Counted from the stretch's first letter, positions 1-6,524 are shown. The stretch is 8,003 nucleotides of DNA from Actinomycetes bacterium (GCA_023395755.1 JAEWYG010000187.1:1-8003); one strand, 5' to 3'. Notes: generated by a model from the letters alone, not told the origin. Made by a program: numbers and translations.

Positions 1-161
1 GTAACTAAACCAAGCACGGCATCGGGGGCTCCCAGTGATTGTATATATACGGGCAATACGAACGGAAATGCTTGCCAACTACTAAAAATAAGAAGATTGA
101 CGATGGTAATAAGAACGAAGTCCTTCGTCCATAACGTGCCTTTGGGTTTCTCCGCTCTCAT
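1..161 (-). CDS. MFS transporter, N-terminal part (cut by window edge)
   Basis: Only the first 53 codons are present; the gene continues beyond base 1. Read on the minus strand from ATG at 161, it has a short charged start (MRAEKPKGTLWTKDF), then a hydrophobic segment at about residues 15-38 (VLITIVNLLIFSSW and on). Next comes VYIQSLGAPDAVLGLV, the usual layout of the first helix and first loop of drug/metabolite transporters of the Major Facilitator Superfamily. An AGGGGGAG ribosome binding site at 171-178 lies 9 bases upstream, which supports this start. The substrate cannot be told from the fragment. It lies downstream of, and on the same strand as, the flavoprotein gene, but a hairpin and its own likely promoter separate them, so co-transcription is doubtful. 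The family call is fairly firm; everything more specific is open. Confidence 0.8.
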   Translation of the reverse strand, partial: MRAEKPKGTLWTKDFVLITIVNLLIFSSWQAFPFVLPVYIQSLGAPDAVLGLV

Positions 162-210
162 GTGCGCTCGCTCCCCCTTGTGTGTCGCTCTCGATGAACC
201 CCAGCGATTC

Positions 211-216
211 AGTATA
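211..216 (-). promoter_or_regulatory. Candidate -10 box for the MFS transporter gene
   Basis: On the minus strand this reads TATACT, one base from the sigma-70 -10 consensus. It lies 50 bases upstream of the transporter's ATG and would give a leader of roughly 40 bases. No convincing -35 box sits 16-18 bases further upstream, where the sequence is C-rich, so activity may need an activator or be weak. This is a sequence-match inference only. Confidence 0.35.
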
Positions 217-312
217 GCGTAGTAGCGGTGGAGGGGGAGGGACTTATCGGCGTGATGCCAAGTAGTAGATCGCTTCTCGTTGTCATTGTTGGACATAAAC
301 CGTAAGACGAGG

Positions 313-347
313 AAACGCCCGACGGGGAGGACTCGTCGGGCGTTTTT
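313..347. terminator. Hairpin terminator between flavoprotein and MFS genes, possibly bidirectional
   Basis: A perfect CGCCCGACG / CGTCGGGCG stem (316-324 with 334-342) closes a 9-base loop, and flanking AAA/TTT can extend it to 12 bp. It begins about 46 bases past the flavoprotein stop codon, the right place to end that leftward transcript. On the minus strand the tail is TTTCCTCGTCTT, only moderately U-rich. The run of five T is on the plus strand (343-347), where no gene reads in from the left within this window. It is best read as a terminator for the flavoprotein gene that may work in both directions. Confidence 0.75.
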
Positions 348-393
348 CGTGGGGAGGCGCGTCGTAGTGGTTTCCTCCGTGGGGGTGGTGACG

Positions 394-2250
394 TTAGTGC
401 TTGGAGGGCGTCACGGTGTTGATGCGGTCGGTTTCGGGCATGTTGCCGCTAAGAATCTCAAGGTCGGCAATCTCTTTGTCGGCATTGCCTCCAGCGGCAT
501 TGATGCCGGCGATGCGGCCGAACGTTAGGCAGCGGCCGTGGTTCGTGCCGGGGCAGATGGTGGGGTAGTCGTTCGAGAAGTACTCGCCGCCGGCTGCCCC
601 GCACACGTACAGGCCTTCGATGGGCTTGTTCTCTTCGTCCAGCACATGGCACTCGGTGTCCTGACGAAGGCCGCCTGAAGCAGCCAGCAATGTGGACACC
701 AGCTGGCCGGCGAAGAAGGGTGGCGTGTCGATGGCCCACATAATTTCCGGACGTTTCCCAAAGTCGTCGTCGTTGCCCTTGGCTGCCAACTCGTTGTATC
801 GCTCGACCGATTTCTTTAAGCCCGCGGCATCGATTCCAGCCTTCTTGGCCAGCTCGTCCAATGTGTCAGCTTGGAACAACAGGCCCTGATCAATCTTTGC
901 CTTGCGCAGTTTCAGTTCCACGTCCATATCGAATGGCACGCCGTAGCGGCGATACTGTTGGTCGGACGAGATGCCGCCAGAAATGCCGTCGTTGCACGAC
1001 TGCGCGAACTTTTCCAGTGAGTTGGCGTCGTAGATGGTGAATGCCTTACCCTCAGGCTGGTAAGACTTTACGCACGACTTCGACTGCGTGTTCACGTCTT
1101 CGTTCATGAAGCGTTCGCCGTTCATGTTCACGTGCAGGAAGTTGTAGCTCTGTGCGCCGGATTCTAGATGGATGGTTGAGCAGTGGGGTTCGGATTCCTG
1201 CATGGCGCCGCCGATCCACATTGCTTGCTTGTGCAAATCACCCGTTGAGATGTCAAAGGGGATGTAGAGGCGACTGTCGGCGTGCCAAGTAAACGGTTGG
1301 TAGCGCGTGCGCATCTCATCGTCGTCGAGGTAGTCGCCCGACGCGATGATGACTGACTTTGCGTTGATCTTGGTGTAATTACCTTCGGTGCCTACGATAG
1401 CACCCGTCACCGGTCCGTCGCCGTCGCGTATGAGACGCGCGCAAGGGGTTTCGTAACGGTATTCCGCACCCAGTTTTTCGCCTTGCTTGATGACGGCGGG
1501 AATAAGCACGGCCATACCTAAGCCCTCCGACACGCCGTCGAGATAAACGAAGTCGGTTGTGTCATCGTAAAAGAAGTGGGTGATGGGCTCTTCGGTATAG
1601 TCGGGGCCTTTGTAGAAGCCAGCCCAGAGGGTGGGGTGTAAGCCCGACTCGGCCACCAAGTCAACCAGCCAGTCCATGCAGGCACCCGATTTCTTAGCAA
1701 ACTGCCACATGAGCGGTTCCTTCACGCGGCCTGTCGCCCATTCGATGAGACGACGGACGACGTGCGCGTAATCGGCCTCTTTAAACCAGCCTTCGCCCGC
1801 GTACTGCTTGACGATCTGTGAGCCGTAGGCCGTGATGTGACCACCGCGGCCCGACCAGGTGGGGCACTTGTCGATACAGAGTGTTTTCGCGCCGCTTTCG
1901 GCTGCAGCGACCGAGGCGATGGCTCCGGCGAAGCCGCAACCCACTACTAACACGTCCACCTTTTCGGTGTTCTTGATGCTATTTTCAGCGATGTCTGCGG
2001 GCGGTTTCATGAACGTCCAGTCTACGGCAGCGTTTGCGCCTAGTGGGTTGTTGGTAAGTGTGGCGGAATTGGCAGTGCCTCCCGTTGCCTCCGCGGCTGC
2101 CTTATTGCCGGTTGCGGATGCTGTGTTGCTTGGCGCACAGCCGGCGAGGCCGGCCCCTGCGGCGCCGAGGCCCGCAAGTCCTGCTCCGATAAGGAATTGA
2201 CGACGTGACACGCCTTGGTTTACTTGCGTAGTGTTCTTGGAGTCTTTCAT
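394..2250 (-). CDS. Tat-exported FAD-dependent reductase, fumarate-reductase-like flavoprotein lipoprotein
   Basis: A 618-residue FAD_binding_2-family flavoprotein, probably an extracytoplasmic reductase that uses an organic molecule as terminal electron acceptor. The N-terminus carries a twin-arginine export signal (SRRQFLIG, residues 15-22), a glycine/alanine-rich hydrophobic stretch and a lipobox LAGC at 35-38. The mature protein is therefore expected to be lipid-anchored at Cys38, followed by a low-complexity Ala/Thr/Asn linker to about 75. The FAD-binding Rossmann motif is VVGCGFAGA (102-110). GERFMNE (378-384), SGGL (525-528) and GLYVCGAAGG (546-555) are family landmarks, and TFGRIAG (576-582) closes the FAD domain. 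There is no CxxCH heme motif and no FMN-binding domain, so electrons must come from a separate partner not found here. Residues matching the fumarate reductase catalytic His and Arg seem absent, so the substrate is unknown. A GGAAGGGAAGGGG-type ribosome binding site at about 2258-2270 supports the start at 2250. The gene is divergent from a membrane LuxR regulator, its likely controller. Family call sure, substrate unknown. Confidence 0.93.
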   Translation of the reverse strand: MKDSKNTTQVNQGVSRRQFLIGAGLAGLGAAGAGLAGCAPSNTASATGNKAAAEATGGTANSATLTNNPLGANAAVDWTFMKPPADIAENSIKNTEKVDVLVVGCGFAGAIASVAAAESGAKTLCIDKCPTWSGRGGHITAYGSQIVKQYAGEGWFKEADYAHVVRRLIEWATGRVKEPLMWQFAKKSGACMDWLVDLVAESGLHPTLWAGFYKGPDYTEEPITHFFYDDTTDFVYLDGVSEGLGMAVLIPAVIKQGEKLGAEYRYETPCARLIRDGDGPVTGAIVGTEGNYTKINAKSVIIASGDYLDDDEMRTRYQPFTWHADSRLYIPFDISTGDLHKQAMWIGGAMQESEPHCSTIHLESGAQSYNFLHVNMNGERFMNEDVNTQSKSCVKSYQPEGKAFTIYDANSLEKFAQSCNDGISGGISSDQQYRRYGVPFDMDVELKLRKAKIDQGLLFQADTLDELAKKAGIDAAGLKKSVERYNELAAKGNDDDFGKRPEIMWAIDTPPFFAGQLVSTLLAASGGLRQDTECHVLDEENKPIEGLYVCGAAGGEYFSNDYPTICPGTNHGRCLTFGRIAGINAAGGNADKEIADLEILSGNMPETDRINTVTPSKH

Positions 2251-2408
2251 AATGGAACCCCTTCCCTTCCGTTTGCTATTGTCTGGGTTGGCTCTGAGCT
2301 ACACCCGGCTCGACCGAGGCGCTGCATGTTTTGGCCTTGCGATCGAGTTCACCATAGGCGGTTGTTGCAGGTGAGTGCATCCCCCTCGTGCGGGTAACTT
2401 TCGCAAAG

Positions 2409-2439
2409 ACTCTTCTACCCCCAAGAGGGGTAGAAGAGT
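2409..2439. promoter_or_regulatory. Perfect 13-bp inverted repeat, candidate operator of the LuxR-type regulator
   Basis: The arms ACTCTTCTACCCC (2409-2421) and GGGGTAGAAGAGT (2427-2439) are exact reverse complements separated by CAAGA. The inner part, TACCCC-n5-GGGGTA, resembles the inverted heptamers (TACYYMT type) bound by NarL/LuxR-family helix-turn-helix proteins, though spaced one base wider than the classic NarL 7-2-7 site. It lies about 160 bases upstream of the flavoprotein start and about 110 upstream of the regulator start. No T-run follows the right arm on the plus strand, where GGAGG comes next. On the minus strand CTTTGCG follows, so it is unlikely to be a terminator. The operator role is inferred from symmetry and position. 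Confidence 0.6.
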
Positions 2440-2494
2440 GGAGGTTTCACGTGTCAATATCATCCTTCATCATGGTTTTTCATTCGGGGCGTTG

Positions 2495-2506
2495 TGCTAG
2501 TATGAT
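2495..2506 (+). promoter_or_regulatory. Candidate extended -10 promoter for the LuxR-type regulator gene
   Basis: TGC at 2495-2497 followed by TAGTAT (2498-2503) forms an extended -10 element; the overlapping TATGAT at 2501-2506 is an alternative with TTTCAT (2478-2483) at 17-base spacing. It lies about 45 bases upstream of the regulator's ATG. No TTGACA-like -35 box is present, which is acceptable for extended -10 promoters. Confidence 0.4.
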
Positions 2507-2529
2507 TGGCCATCGCATACTCACGAATG

Positions 2530-2537
2530 AGGAGGGG
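2530..2537 (+). promoter_or_regulatory. Shine-Dalgarno of the LuxR-type regulator
   Basis: AGGAGGGG is a strong ribosome binding site. It almost abuts a GTG at 2537, which makes that codon unlikely as a start. It is 11 bases from the in-frame ATG at 2549, which is taken here as the start. It is ideally placed (4-6 bases) for an out-of-frame ATG at 2542, which opens a five-codon frame. Confidence 0.6.
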
Positions 2538-2548
2538 TGGGATGCGCT

Positions 2549-4090
2549 ATGGGGAATGATCGTTCACAGGGAGAACGCGCGCTTACCGACTGGGAGGAGC
2601 GTCGTACCACCTTGGGCTCGTTTGCGCGCGAGTTGCACACACACCCGCGTTTGTCGATAGGGTTTGGTGTGTTCTGGACGTGGGTATGGCTTGTCTTTCA
2701 GACCACCTACTTCAGCCCGTCATTTTTGCAAGGCGGTTCAGTTCCGTTGCCGGGATGGGTAGTGCCGTTGTTTGGTTATGCCATTACGTTCCTTGCGTTG
2801 GGTGGTCTTCTGAAAAAGCGCGGCATCGTGCCACGGGGTCGCGGTTACCTTGTCGCTATTCCTGTCGTTATGTCGCTGGGTACACTCTTCTGCTGCATTG
2901 CCGCCTTTTCTCCGCTGGCAATTCCTGTGGTTAATGCCATGGTGGCGGGTGTGGGTGGACTACTTATGGGCGTAGGAACGGCCTGTCTGCACGTTGAATG
3001 GGGTCGCAAGTTGGGTGACTTGGGCTCTCGTATAACTCTTTTGCATGGCGTGGTGGGTACCATTATCGCCGCGTTGTTCACTGTGTTCATCACCTTGCTG
3101 CCCACGCCGTTATTGTGGGTTGTTGCGCTTATCATACCTCCCGCAAGCATGTGCTTGCTGGTGCGTGATGCCCCCGACTTGACCGCGCTGTGCACACACG
3201 GCCTCGACGCACGTTTTCATGTACCGCGCCGCTTTTTGGCGACAGCGTTCGTGCAAGGGTTGTCGTTTGGTATCGTGCAGGCTATTCTGTTGCTCGGTGG
3301 CCATCAAGAGCCGGTTGTCGCGCTGTCGGCAGCTAGCTTTGCGCTGTCGGCGGCGATGCTATTCTTGTGTGCCCTATTCTTCCATATGGACTTTAATCAA
3401 CTTATCTATCAGGTGGGGTTCTTTATTATGGCGCTTGGTTACTTGTTGCTGGCGCTGGCAGGCACGGGGTTTCTGGGTGGGCTGTTCGTACATACCACGG
3501 GGTATCGCTTTGTCGACATCATGATGTGGGCGCTGTGTGCCTACCTTATTAAGCATAGGGGTTTGTCTGCGAACTGGGTGTTCGCCATTACGACCTGCTT
3601 TTTGCTGTTGGGGCAAATTGTCGGGGCAGTTGTCGGGAATGCAGCTATCGCCGCGTTGACCTCGACATCAATTGCGGGAAACCTCGCTACTGTCATGGTA
3701 TTTGTGCTGTTAGCAAGTTCGCTGATCATGTCTGATCGGAAAAATCTGCGCACGGGATGGGGCATGGTGCGCCCTGGCGATTTTGAGGAAGAGCCGAGCA
3801 CGTTCGACTTGGGTTGTAGCCTTGTGTGTGATCGGTTCGATCTTACAACGCGCGAGCGCGAAGTGTTTGCGTTGCTAGCCCGAGGCATGAGTCGGGCTGC
3901 CATATGTGATGAGCTCACGCTGTCGCGAGAGACCGTGAAAACGCACGTGCGCAACATCTACCGCAAGCTTGATGCGCACGCCCAGCAGGATGTCATTGCA
4001 CTGGTGGAGGCCGAACAGCAGGCGCTCGGAGGCGACAATTTTGACGACGAGGTGGAGCGGGAATTGGTGCTCGGGGGCGGGGGTTCTTGA
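2549..4090 (+). CDS. Membrane-bound LuxR-family transcriptional regulator (about 12 TM helices plus C-terminal HTH)
   Basis: A 513-residue regulator with two parts. Residues from about 37 to 394 hold roughly twelve hydrophobic helices in an MFS-like arrangement (for example near 39-56, 70-87, 100-122, 163-184, 230-250, 254-277, 288-310, 342-365 and 374-394). After a charged linker (DFEEEPSTFD, about 411-420), residues 428-486 form a LuxR/GerE helix-turn-helix: LTTREREVFALLARGMS, then the recognition region LSRETVKTHVRNIYRKL. The tail is acidic and ends in GGGGS. The architecture implies ligand sensing at the membrane with the DNA-binding domain in the cytoplasm. Such proteins are abundant in Eggerthellaceae and are often encoded beside reductase genes; in Eggerthella lenta some have been shown to control neighbouring catechol dehydroxylases. 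Here it is divergent from the flavoprotein gene, its most likely target, with a symmetrical candidate operator between them. ATG 2549 is preferred over GTG 2537, which sits 1 base from the Shine-Dalgarno. Family call is firm; ligand and regulon are unknown. Confidence 0.93.
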   Translation: MGNDRSQGERALTDWEERRTTLGSFARELHTHPRLSIGFGVFWTWVWLVFQTTYFSPSFLQGGSVPLPGWVVPLFGYAITFLALGGLLKKRGIVPRGRGYLVAIPVVMSLGTLFCCIAAFSPLAIPVVNAMVAGVGGLLMGVGTACLHVEWGRKLGDLGSRITLLHGVVGTIIAALFTVFITLLPTPLLWVVALIIPPASMCLLVRDAPDLTALCTHGLDARFHVPRRFLATAFVQGLSFGIVQAILLLGGHQEPVVALSAASFALSAAMLFLCALFFHMDFNQLIYQVGFFIMALGYLLLALAGTGFLGGLFVHTTGYRFVDIMMWALCAYLIKHRGLSANWVFAITTCFLLLGQIVGAVVGNAAIAALTSTSIAGNLATVMVFVLLASSLIMSDRKNLRTGWGMVRPGDFEEEPSTFDLGCSLVCDRFDLTTREREVFALLARGMSRAAICDELTLSRETVKTHVRNIYRKLDAHAQQDVIALVEAEQQALGGDNFDDEVERELVLGGGGS

Positions 4091-4279
4091 CGTTGCGAGA
4101 GTTCCGCGAATCCTGCCGCTGCAAACTTTCTCGAAACAATACGCCGTTACTTTGATTACCTTAAGTTGATCATGTGTTTTACGCTGGCATCATGCTATCG
4201 TATCGCATGGTAAAACGAATGTAAGGGTTGCCTCGTTGGAGTAATGTTTTCGCAGGCGACGGATGAGGAGCAATACGCT
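4091..4279 (+). promoter_or_regulatory. Intergenic region with likely glutamine synthetase promoter
   Basis: These 189 bases separate the regulator from the glutamine synthetase. No clear terminator hairpin with a T-run follows the regulator stop, so read-through is possible. The middle (4140-4205) is AT-rich for this window and has loose promoter-like matches: TTGATT at 4152, TTGATC at 4166, TATCGT at 4196. None is at proper spacing. The imperfect palindrome ATGCTATCGTATCGCAT at 4192-4208 (outer arms CATGC and GCATG, 4191-4195 and 4205-4209) could be a regulator site. No match to actinobacterial GlnR or AmtR boxes was recognised by eye. Confidence 0.35.
4265..4270 (+). promoter_or_regulatory. 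Shine-Dalgarno deciding the glutamine synthetase start
   Basis: GAGGAG lies 9 bases before ATG 4280, which opens MAKVSEIYGS, the usual start of type III enzymes. The upstream in-frame ATG at 4244 has only GGAG two bases away and would add 12 residues without family resemblance, so 4280 is chosen. Confidence 0.75.
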
Positions 4280-6370
4280 ATGGCGAAGGTTTCGGAAATC
4301 TACGGCTCGATGGTGTTCAACGAGCATACGATGCAGGAGCGCTTGCCTTCCGCAACGTACAAAAGTCTACTCAAGACCATGAAAGAGGGCAAATCTCTCG
4401 AAATCGAAGTGGCTAATGTTGTCGCGCATGCCATGAAAGAGTGGGCTATCGAGAAAGGTGCCACGCACTTTACGCATTGGTTTCAGCCTCTTACGGGTAT
4501 TACGTCTGAAAAACATGACAGCTTCTTAGACCCGGTAAGCGACGGCCGTGCCATCATGAGCTTCTCGGGCAAGGAACTTATTCAGGGTGAGCCCGATGCT
4601 TCCAGCTTTCCTTCTGGTGGCCTGCGTGCTACGTTTGAGGCACGCGGCTATACGGCATGGGATCCTACGAGTTATGCATTCATTAAAGATGAAGTGTTGT
4701 GTATTCCCACCGCATTTTGTAGTTATACCGGTGAGGCGCTCGATAAAAAGACGCCACTTCTGCGTTCTATGAGCGCAATTGAGAAACAGGCGAACCGCGT
4801 ACTGAAACTGTTCGGCGAACCAAACCAGCATATTGTACCCACGGTTGGTGCCGAGCAGGAATACTTTCTTATTTCCGAGAAGTCGTATGCCAGCCGCCAG
4901 GATTTGGTCATGTGCGGCCGTACGTTGTTTGGTTATGCGCCGTGTAAAGGTCAAGAACTGGAAGAGCACTATTTCGGTGCCATTCGTCCTACCGTGAACG
5001 AATTTATGAAGGAGCTTGACGACGAGCTGTGGGCGCTTGGTGTGCCGGCCCGTACAAAACATAATGAGGTAGCTCCTGCCCAGCATGAGCTTGCCCCTAT
5101 CTTCACCAATGCAAATCGCGCCATTGACGAGAACCTGTTGACCATGGAAAAGATGCGCCTGCTGGCCAGTCATCATGGTCTTGTATGCCTGCAGCATGAG
5201 AAGCCGTTCGAAGGTATTAACGGCTCAGGCAAGCATAACAACTGGTCGTTGGCGGCAGGCAAGAAAAACCTGTTTGATCCGGGCGAGAGCCCCATGGACA
5301 ACCTGCGTTTTTTGGTACTGCTTACCGGCGTGATTCAAGCGGTGGATGATTATCAAGAATTGCTGCGCATGTCGGTGGCATCTGCGGGCAACGATCATCG
5401 TCTTGGCGCGAACGAGGCCCCGCCGGCAATTATCTCTATCTTTTTGGGTGACGAACTGGATGCTATCGTAGATGCACTCATCGACGAGCATGAATACACG
5501 AATGCCCAGAAGGTTGCTATGGATCTGGGCGTTGCCGTTCTTCCAAACTTCCTCATTGATAACACCGACCGTAACCGCACTAGTCCCTTCGCATTTACGG
5601 GGAATAAATTTGAGTTCCGCATGCCGGGCTCGGCGGTAAACCTGTCTGATTCGACCATGGTGTTGAACACGGCGATGGCAAAGAGCCTCAAAGACTTTGC
5701 CGATGCCATGGAAGGTAAGGCCGGCGAGGAATTTGAGGCAGCTGCTATCGCCTACATTCGTGATACGTTGAAAAAGCATCAACGTATCATCTTCAATGGT
5801 AATGGATACTGCGAGGAGTGGTATGCCGAGGCGGAGCGTCGTGGTTTAGCAAACTTCCGCACGACGGCCGATGCATTGCCGTGTTTCGTGTCGCGCAAAA
5901 GTATAGAACTGTTCGAAGAATTTGACGTCTTGTCAAAGACTGAGGTTATGAGTCGCTATGAGGTAAAGCTGGAGAAATACAATAAGCTGCTAAACATTGA
6001 AGCCCGCGTAATGAAACGTATGGTGCGTCGTGCATTCCTGCCTGCTATAAATAGTTATGCCGCAGAGGTTGCCAATAATATTGCATCGTTTAAGGCTGCT
6101 GTGCCTGGCGCAAATGTCGATCAACAAGAAGATTTATTACACAAGCTGCTTGACGGGGTAAAAGAAATCGATGTGCAGTTGCAAGCTTTGGACACTGCAC
6201 ACCATGCGGCGCTTGATATTGCCAACCAGCAGCAGCGTGCGAACACGTATGCTCACGAGATTATTCCTATCATGGAAAAGCTGCGTGCTGCTGTTGACGC
6301 GATGGAAATTGTTACGGGCCGCGATAGGTGGCCGGTGCCTACCTATAACGATATTTTGTTCTACGTGTAA
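4280..6370 (+). CDS. glnN: Type III glutamine synthetase
   Basis: A cytoplasmic enzyme that joins ammonium to glutamate with ATP to make glutamine, the entry point of nitrogen assimilation. At 696 residues it matches the long type III class (about 700) rather than the roughly 450-residue type I enzymes of most actinobacteria. The N-terminal VSEIYGSMVF (4-13) and THWFQPLTG (65-73) are type III hallmarks. GAEQEYFLI (190-198) carries metal-binding glutamates, and KHNEVAPAQHE (260-270) and NGSGKHNNWSL (314-324) are the glutamate/ATP-site signatures. ANEAPPAIISIFLG (377-390) follows, and DRNRTSPFAFTGNKFEFR (430-447) is the nucleotide and metal site near the end of the catalytic core. The helical C-terminal extension (about 550-680) is also typical. 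No truncation or missing motif was seen. It stands alone here, with no ammonium transporter, PII protein or glutamate synthase beside it. It is convergent with the histidine kinase operon, and a strong hairpin follows the stop codon. The gene symbol rests on class resemblance. Confidence 0.96.
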   Translation: MAKVSEIYGSMVFNEHTMQERLPSATYKSLLKTMKEGKSLEIEVANVVAHAMKEWAIEKGATHFTHWFQPLTGITSEKHDSFLDPVSDGRAIMSFSGKELIQGEPDASSFPSGGLRATFEARGYTAWDPTSYAFIKDEVLCIPTAFCSYTGEALDKKTPLLRSMSAIEKQANRVLKLFGEPNQHIVPTVGAEQEYFLISEKSYASRQDLVMCGRTLFGYAPCKGQELEEHYFGAIRPTVNEFMKELDDELWALGVPARTKHNEVAPAQHELAPIFTNANRAIDENLLTMEKMRLLASHHGLVCLQHEKPFEGINGSGKHNNWSLAAGKKNLFDPGESPMDNLRFLVLLTGVIQAVDDYQELLRMSVASAGNDHRLGANEAPPAIISIFLGDELDAIVDALIDEHEYTNAQKVAMDLGVAVLPNFLIDNTDRNRTSPFAFTGNKFEFRMPGSAVNLSDSTMVLNTAMAKSLKDFADAMEGKAGEEFEAAAIAYIRDTLKKHQRIIFNGNGYCEEWYAEAERRGLANFRTTADALPCFVSRKSIELFEEFDVLSKTEVMSRYEVKLEKYNKLLNIEARVMKRMVRRAFLPAINSYAAEVANNIASFKAAVPGANVDQQEDLLHKLLDGVKEIDVQLQALDTAHHAALDIANQQQRANTYAHEIIPIMEKLRAAVDAMEIVTGRDRWPVPTYNDILFYV

Positions 6371-6377
6371 ACTGCTG

Positions 6378-6410
6378 TTGAATGGCCGGCTCTCAGAGTC
6401 GGTCATTCAA
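6378..6410 (+). terminator. Strong hairpin after glutamine synthetase, lacking a U-tract
   Basis: TTGAATGGCCGGCT (6378-6391) pairs along its full length with AGTCGGTCATTCAA (6397-6410), using two G-U pairs; one more C-G pair closes a three-base loop. It starts 7 bases after the stop codon. In the minus-strand transcript the two G-U pairs become C-A mismatches, so the hairpin is tuned to the glutamine synthetase mRNA. The following bases (ACATGTAAGG) contain no T-run, so it may end transcripts with Rho or protect the 3' end rather than act as a classic intrinsic terminator. Confidence 0.55.
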
Positions 6411-6524
6411 ACATGTAAGGACGAATCGTTTGCTATTCGACCGCATTCTTGAAGGTGATGATCTTGAATTGCGGCCGTCGATTCACTACCTTATCCGAAG
6501 GATAAAAAAGGTTCGTTCTTTTAG
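6411..6524. other. Convergent intergenic space between glutamine synthetase and histidine kinase
   Basis: These 114 bases hold no recognisable gene. There is an imperfect pair CCGCATTC (6441-6448) / GAATTGCGG (6466-6474), and a small TTATCC-GAA-GGATAA hairpin near 6491-6505 followed by an A-run on the plus strand. Read leftward from the kinase, the matching T-run comes before the hairpin instead of after it, so it is not a standard terminator for the kinase. No better terminator for that operon was found. Confidence 0.4.

Larger units (their letters stand above)
2251..2548. promoter_or_regulatory. Divergent control region between flavoprotein and LuxR-type regulator
   Basis: This 298-base stretch has no convincing gene and separates two divergent start codons, so it must carry both promoters. 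It holds the flavoprotein ribosome binding site at the left end, a perfect inverted repeat at 2409-2439, a promoter-like sequence for the regulator near 2498-2506 and the regulator's Shine-Dalgarno at 2530-2537. A further GGGTA at 2392-2396 could be an extra half-site. On the leftward side I see no good -35/-10 pair; TATGGT on the minus strand near 2350-2355 and CAATAG near 2275 are weak. A poor core promoter would fit activation by the regulator, but this is inference. Confidence 0.6.

Noticed and set aside
280..528. Plus-strand open frame of 82 codons starting before the hairpin.
   Set aside because: It runs straight through the terminator stem and into the reverse strand of the flavoprotein gene. 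It starts with TTG, has no ribosome binding site, and the product is low-complexity Val/Gly/Arg.
2409..2439. Inverted repeat read as a terminator.
   Set aside because: It lies upstream of both divergent genes, and neither arm is followed by a T-run.
2537..2548. GTG at 2537 as the start of the LuxR-type regulator.
   Set aside because: The codon overlaps or abuts the AGGAGGGG ribosome binding site, which leaves no spacing; ATG 2549 is more plausible, though its spacing of 11 bases is slightly long.
2388..2660. Plus-strand open frame of 90 codons across the divergent control region.
   Set aside because: It spans the inverted repeat, promoter and Shine-Dalgarno of the regulator, overlaps the regulator gene in another frame, and has no family resemblance.
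4244..4279. ATG at 4244 as the start of glutamine synthetase.
   Set aside because: Its GGAG lies only two bases upstream, while ATG 4280 has a well-spaced GAGGAG and begins with the conserved type III N-terminus.
4526..5782. Long open frames on the minus strand within the glutamine synthetase gene (223 and 185 codons).
   Set aside because: They lie antisense to a gene with complete family motifs, show no recognisable domains, and have compositions expected from the reverse of a coding sequence.
6491..6511. TTATCC/GGATAA hairpin with adjoining A-run as the histidine kinase terminator.
   Set aside because: In the direction of kinase transcription the T-run precedes the hairpin rather than following it, and the stem is only 6 bp.
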